NCBI GenBank assembly: GCA_024691085.1
Contig: JAILNX010000001.1
Location: forward strand, 1 to 63,073
Direction of reading: 5' to 3'
DNA length: 63,073 nucleotides
Source: Clostridiales bacterium
GTDB taxonomy: Bacteria > Bacillota > Clostridia > Christensenellales > CAG-138
The stretch's first letter is position 1; every line of letters begins with the position of its first letter. The notes beneath the pieces are model-generated. The model was not told the origin of the DNA, made no database searches, and worked only from the letters and a program-made list of their open reading frames with translations. This document shows, piece by piece, positions 61,112-63,073 of the stretch. The position numbers and the translations under genes were made by a program.

Positions 61112-62044
61112 ATGATGTACATAGGAATAGATCTCGGCGGAATCAACACCGCGGCGGGGCTTGTCAGCGATTCCGGTGAAATATCGTCAAAAAGGAGCGT
61201 ACCGACGCCCAGGACTCCCGAAGCCGTAGCCGACGCGATAGCTGAGCATGTCAAAAATCTTTTGGAACTATCCGACGGATCGGTCAAGTACATCGGCGTA
61301 GGATCTCCCGGGGCGATCGATCCGGGTAACGGAGTAATCGAATACTGGGCAAATCTCGGGTTCAACAACGTGCCTCTCGGAAGGATGATCGAGGAGCGAA
61401 CGGGGCTCCCGGTAATCATCGAAAACGACGCGGCCTGCGCCGCTCTCGGAGAATTCAGATCCGGCGCGGGAAAAGGCGTTAGTTCGCTTCTTGCCGTGAC
61501 ACTCGGCACGGGCGTAGGCGGCGGAGCCGTGCTGGACGGAAAGCTCTATACCGGTATCAACCATGCGTCTCTCGAGATAGGCCACCTTGTCATTGAACAC
61601 AACGGCCGTCCCTGCACCTGCGGCCGAAAAGGTTGCTTCGAGGCATACTGCTCAGCGACCGCGCTTATAAAGGAGGCAAGGAAAGCGATGGATCTCTGTC
61701 CCGATTCCCTCCTTTGGAAGCTCGCGGGATCGAAGGAAAATGTTAACGGAAAGGTTGTTTTCGACGCGTTCGAAGCGGAAGATCCAGCCGCAGTCAAAGT
61801 CGTTGAAGAGTACATAAGCTATCTCGGATGCGGTATTACGAACCTTGTGAACGTTTTCCAACCCGACGTCGTGTGCATAGGCGGAGGCGTTTCCGGCGCA
61901 GGAGAGACGCTACTCTCCCCCGTCCGCCGGATACTTGACAGCGAGGATTACGCAAGAGGCTGCAAAAAGCGCGCGCGGCTCGTCCAAGCGGAACTCGGAA
62001 ACGACGCCGGAATCATCGGAGCTGCGTTACTAGGAGTAAACTGA
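61112..62044 (+). CDS. ROK-family sugar kinase (glucokinase-like)
   Basis: The start is ATG at 61112, with GGAGGT 5-6 bases upstream. The 310-residue protein has the ATP-binding YIGIDLGGINT (about 3-13), the sugar-site VIIENDAACAALGEF (about 100-114), TLGTGVGGGAV (about 130) and the ROK zinc motif CTCGRKGCFEAY (about 169-180). No N-terminal DNA-binding domain is present, so it is a kinase and not a NagC-type repressor. Glucose or N-acetylmannosamine are typical substrates. It is transcribed alone. Confidence 0.93.
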   Translation: MMYIGIDLGGINTAAGLVSDSGEISSKRSVPTPRTPEAVADAIAEHVKNLLELSDGSVKYIGVGSPGAIDPGNGVIEYWANLGFNNVPLGRMIEERTGLPVIIENDAACAALGEFRSGAGKGVSSLLAVTLGTGVGGGAVLDGKLYTGINHASLEIGHLVIEHNGRPCTCGRKGCFEAYCSATALIKEARKAMDLCPDSLLWKLAGSKENVNGKVVFDAFEAEDPAAVKVVEEYISYLGCGITNLVNVFQPDVVCIGGGVSGAGETLLSPVRRILDSEDYARGCKKRARLVQAELGNDAGIIGAALLGVN

Positions 62045-62052
62045 TGAAAAAA

Positions 62053-62071
62053 AGACGCCTAAACCGCGTCT
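62053..62071 (+). terminator. weak terminator after the ROK gene
   Basis: AGACGC/GCGTCT stem with a 7-base loop preceded by A7; only a short T-rich stretch (ATTTAGTT) follows. Confidence 0.5.
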
Positions 62072-62081
62072 ATTTAGTTGT

Positions 62082-62132
62082 GTGTTAGCGCCTAAATGAT
62101 AACTTTTCAATAGGTGTTGCGCGTAAATGATA
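62082..62132. repeat. imperfect direct repeats, possible insertion-sequence end
   Basis: GTGTTAGCGCCTAAATGATA (62082-62101) and GTGTTGCGCGTAAATGATA (62114-62132) repeat at 32-bp spacing in a gene-free stretch. Multiple transposase-binding repeats of this sort occur at IS21-type ends. No transposase gene is present. Confidence 0.4.
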
Positions 62133-62160
62133 CGTGCCGGTCAGCTCGACAAACGGGATT

Positions 62161-62625
62161 TTAGAGTTTCAAAACAAAAATAGCTTCTCCGTCTTCTATC
62201 TCGCCCGTTTCCCTAAAGCCCGCCTTATGGTACACGTGCAGTCCGACTCCGTTCTCAGGCGCAGTCGACAGATAGATCATGTCCACACCGTTCTCTTTGA
62301 AATACTTGATGATCTCATGAAGCGCCGCCTGACCGTAGCCCTTGCCCTGTTCGTTTTTGTCAATCATAAAACGCCAGAGACAGTACCTGTCGACGGGATT
62401 CTCGTCCTCGGGGTCCAAGGCGAGCATACAGAAGCCGACAAGCTTTTCACCCGCATAGATCGCAAATGGCCTCGCCGTGCCGGGCGCCTTGGCATTGGCG
62501 TCATCGGCCTCGCTCAATGAATAATCGTTTGGCGCGACAAATGGCTGATCTTCGCGCACTGTGAGCGCCAGTACAGCCTCGCGATTAGTATCGTTAATCG
62601 GTTCCAGTTTGATTTTCATATCCAT
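62161..62625 (-). CDS. GNAT-family N-acetyltransferase (diamine acetyltransferase-like)
   Basis: The start is ATG at 62625, with GGAGG 9 bases upstream; longer frames include the intergenic region. The 154-residue protein has the GNAT acetyl-CoA motif with QGKGYGQAAL (about 93-102) after WRFMIDKNE, and the late YHKAGFRETGEI. The wording around WRFMIDKNEQGKGYG resembles BltD/PaiA-type spermidine or diamine acetyltransferases. The substrate is inferred from similarity by eye only. Confidence 0.82.
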   Translation of the reverse strand: MDMKIKLEPINDTNREAVLALTVREDQPFVAPNDYSLSEADDANAKAPGTARPFAIYAGEKLVGFCMLALDPEDENPVDRYCLWRFMIDKNEQGKGYGQAALHEIIKYFKENGVDMIYLSTAPENGVGLHVYHKAGFRETGEIEDGEAIFVLKL

Positions 62626-62700
62626 ATTGCATTGCCTCCACAAATACCGATTTGGTGAGATAAGTTTACCACAACCGCCGCTCCGATTCAACCGGGCGCG

Positions 62701-62727
62701 GAAAAGAAAAGAGCCGCGTCGAGGCTC
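62701..62727 (-). terminator. terminator of the histidine phosphatase gene
   Basis: Minus strand GAGCC/GGCTC hairpin (62711-62727) followed by TTTTCTTTTC. Confidence 0.7.
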
Positions 62728-62740
62728 GGTAAACGGGAAT

Positions 62741-63073
62741 TTATCGTACAAATGACATGTCACTGATTCGCTTTATCATTCTTTTCCCATCATCCCGCAC
62801 AATCATCTGGGATACCCCGCCGGCAAAGCCAAACAATTCACATGCGTTCAGTGACTCGACTTCAAGGCCAAGGAACATTGAATTGAAAACGCTCAGCAGA
62901 TCGCCATGGGAAACGATAATGATGTTTACGGAATCTTCTGCCATCACCTGGTCGAAAAAGGGCTTCAGCCTGTTCCATTCATCACGTCGGCTTTCTGCAT
63001 CAGAGAAAAGACGGTCATCAATTGTCTTTTCATCGCATTCCAGATTTTCCCGTAACCATTGTACAGACTTTCC
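62741..63073 (-). CDS. histidine phosphatase-family protein, 5' end outside window
   Basis: The frame is open to the window edge (110 residues visible). It shows the back half of the phosphoglycerate-mutase/histidine phosphatase fold: an SVQWLRENLECDEKTIDDRL segment, SRRDEWNRLKPFF, then IIIVSHGDLLSVF, whose His is the second catalytic His. The first half with the RHG motif lies beyond the window. Substrate unknown. Confidence 0.75.
   Translation of the reverse strand, partial: GKSVQWLRENLECDEKTIDDRLFSDAESRRDEWNRLKPFFDQVMAEDSVNIIIVSHGDLLSVFNSMFLGLEVESLNACELFGFAGGVSQMIVRDDGKRMIKRISDMSFVR

Overview
The window comes from a spore-forming Clostridia-type Firmicute (Bacillota). Evidence is the co-occurrence of PolC and DnaE, spoIVA and spoVT, whiA, rapZ, an RNase G next to the TIGR03960/TIGR03936 radical SAM pair, strong GGAGG ribosome binding sites and sigma-A promoters with 16-17 bp spacers. 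I cannot name the genus from the sequence alone.

Layout. 1-6300 is a decayed accessory island: a metallophosphoesterase gene cut by the window edge, a hipBA toxin-antitoxin operon lying between two copies of that gene's 3' tail, a lysine-rich gene remnant, a serine hydrolase with its own promoter and terminator, and the scar of an integrative conjugative element. In the scar, a frameshifted VirD4 coupling-protein gene runs straight into the back part of a tyrosine integrase that abuts a tRNA-Thr. 6500-22160 is core genome: a Cys-rich DUF1292 protein, spoIVA, the operon murB-rapZ-whiA-dnaE, a lipoprotein, a membrane acyltransferase with a probably leaderless mRNA, an ECF transporter S component, leuS and spoVT. 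22250-24560 is an ABC transporter/GntR operon followed by a dense hairpin array. 24563-35290 is the envelope and isoprenoid operon (frr, a PASTA-like small gene, uppS, cdsA, dxr, rseP, ispG, polC) and pyrH. 35480-46170 holds an EF-G-like GTPase, a lone dihydrolipoyl dehydrogenase, a glycosyltransferase, a sirtuin, a second GntR/ABC operon and a radical SAM protein. 46231-51275 holds rpsI/rplM with a structured promoter and leader, rng and the TIGR pair. 51421-56603 holds a degenerate DD-carboxypeptidase, priA, rpoZ, gmk and yicC. 56637-63073 holds a CapD/PglF-type nucleotide-sugar enzyme under a NusG-paralog antiterminator, an amidohydrolase, a ROK kinase, a possible insertion-sequence end, a GNAT acetyltransferase and a histidine phosphatase cut by the window edge.

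Most notable observations: the PolC proofreading exonuclease domain is present by length but has lost the DxE motif and further catalytic residues; the PBP5-type protein lacks the Ser, SxN and KTG residues needed for catalysis; a ~200 bp array of at least eight hairpins is linked by TGATG boxes on its left half and CATCA boxes on its right half; and the NusG-paralog gene is preceded by a near-leaderless 24-codon upstream reading frame and a hairpin that separates its Shine-Dalgarno from its GTG start. All functional statements are inferred from family recognition by eye; no searches were run.
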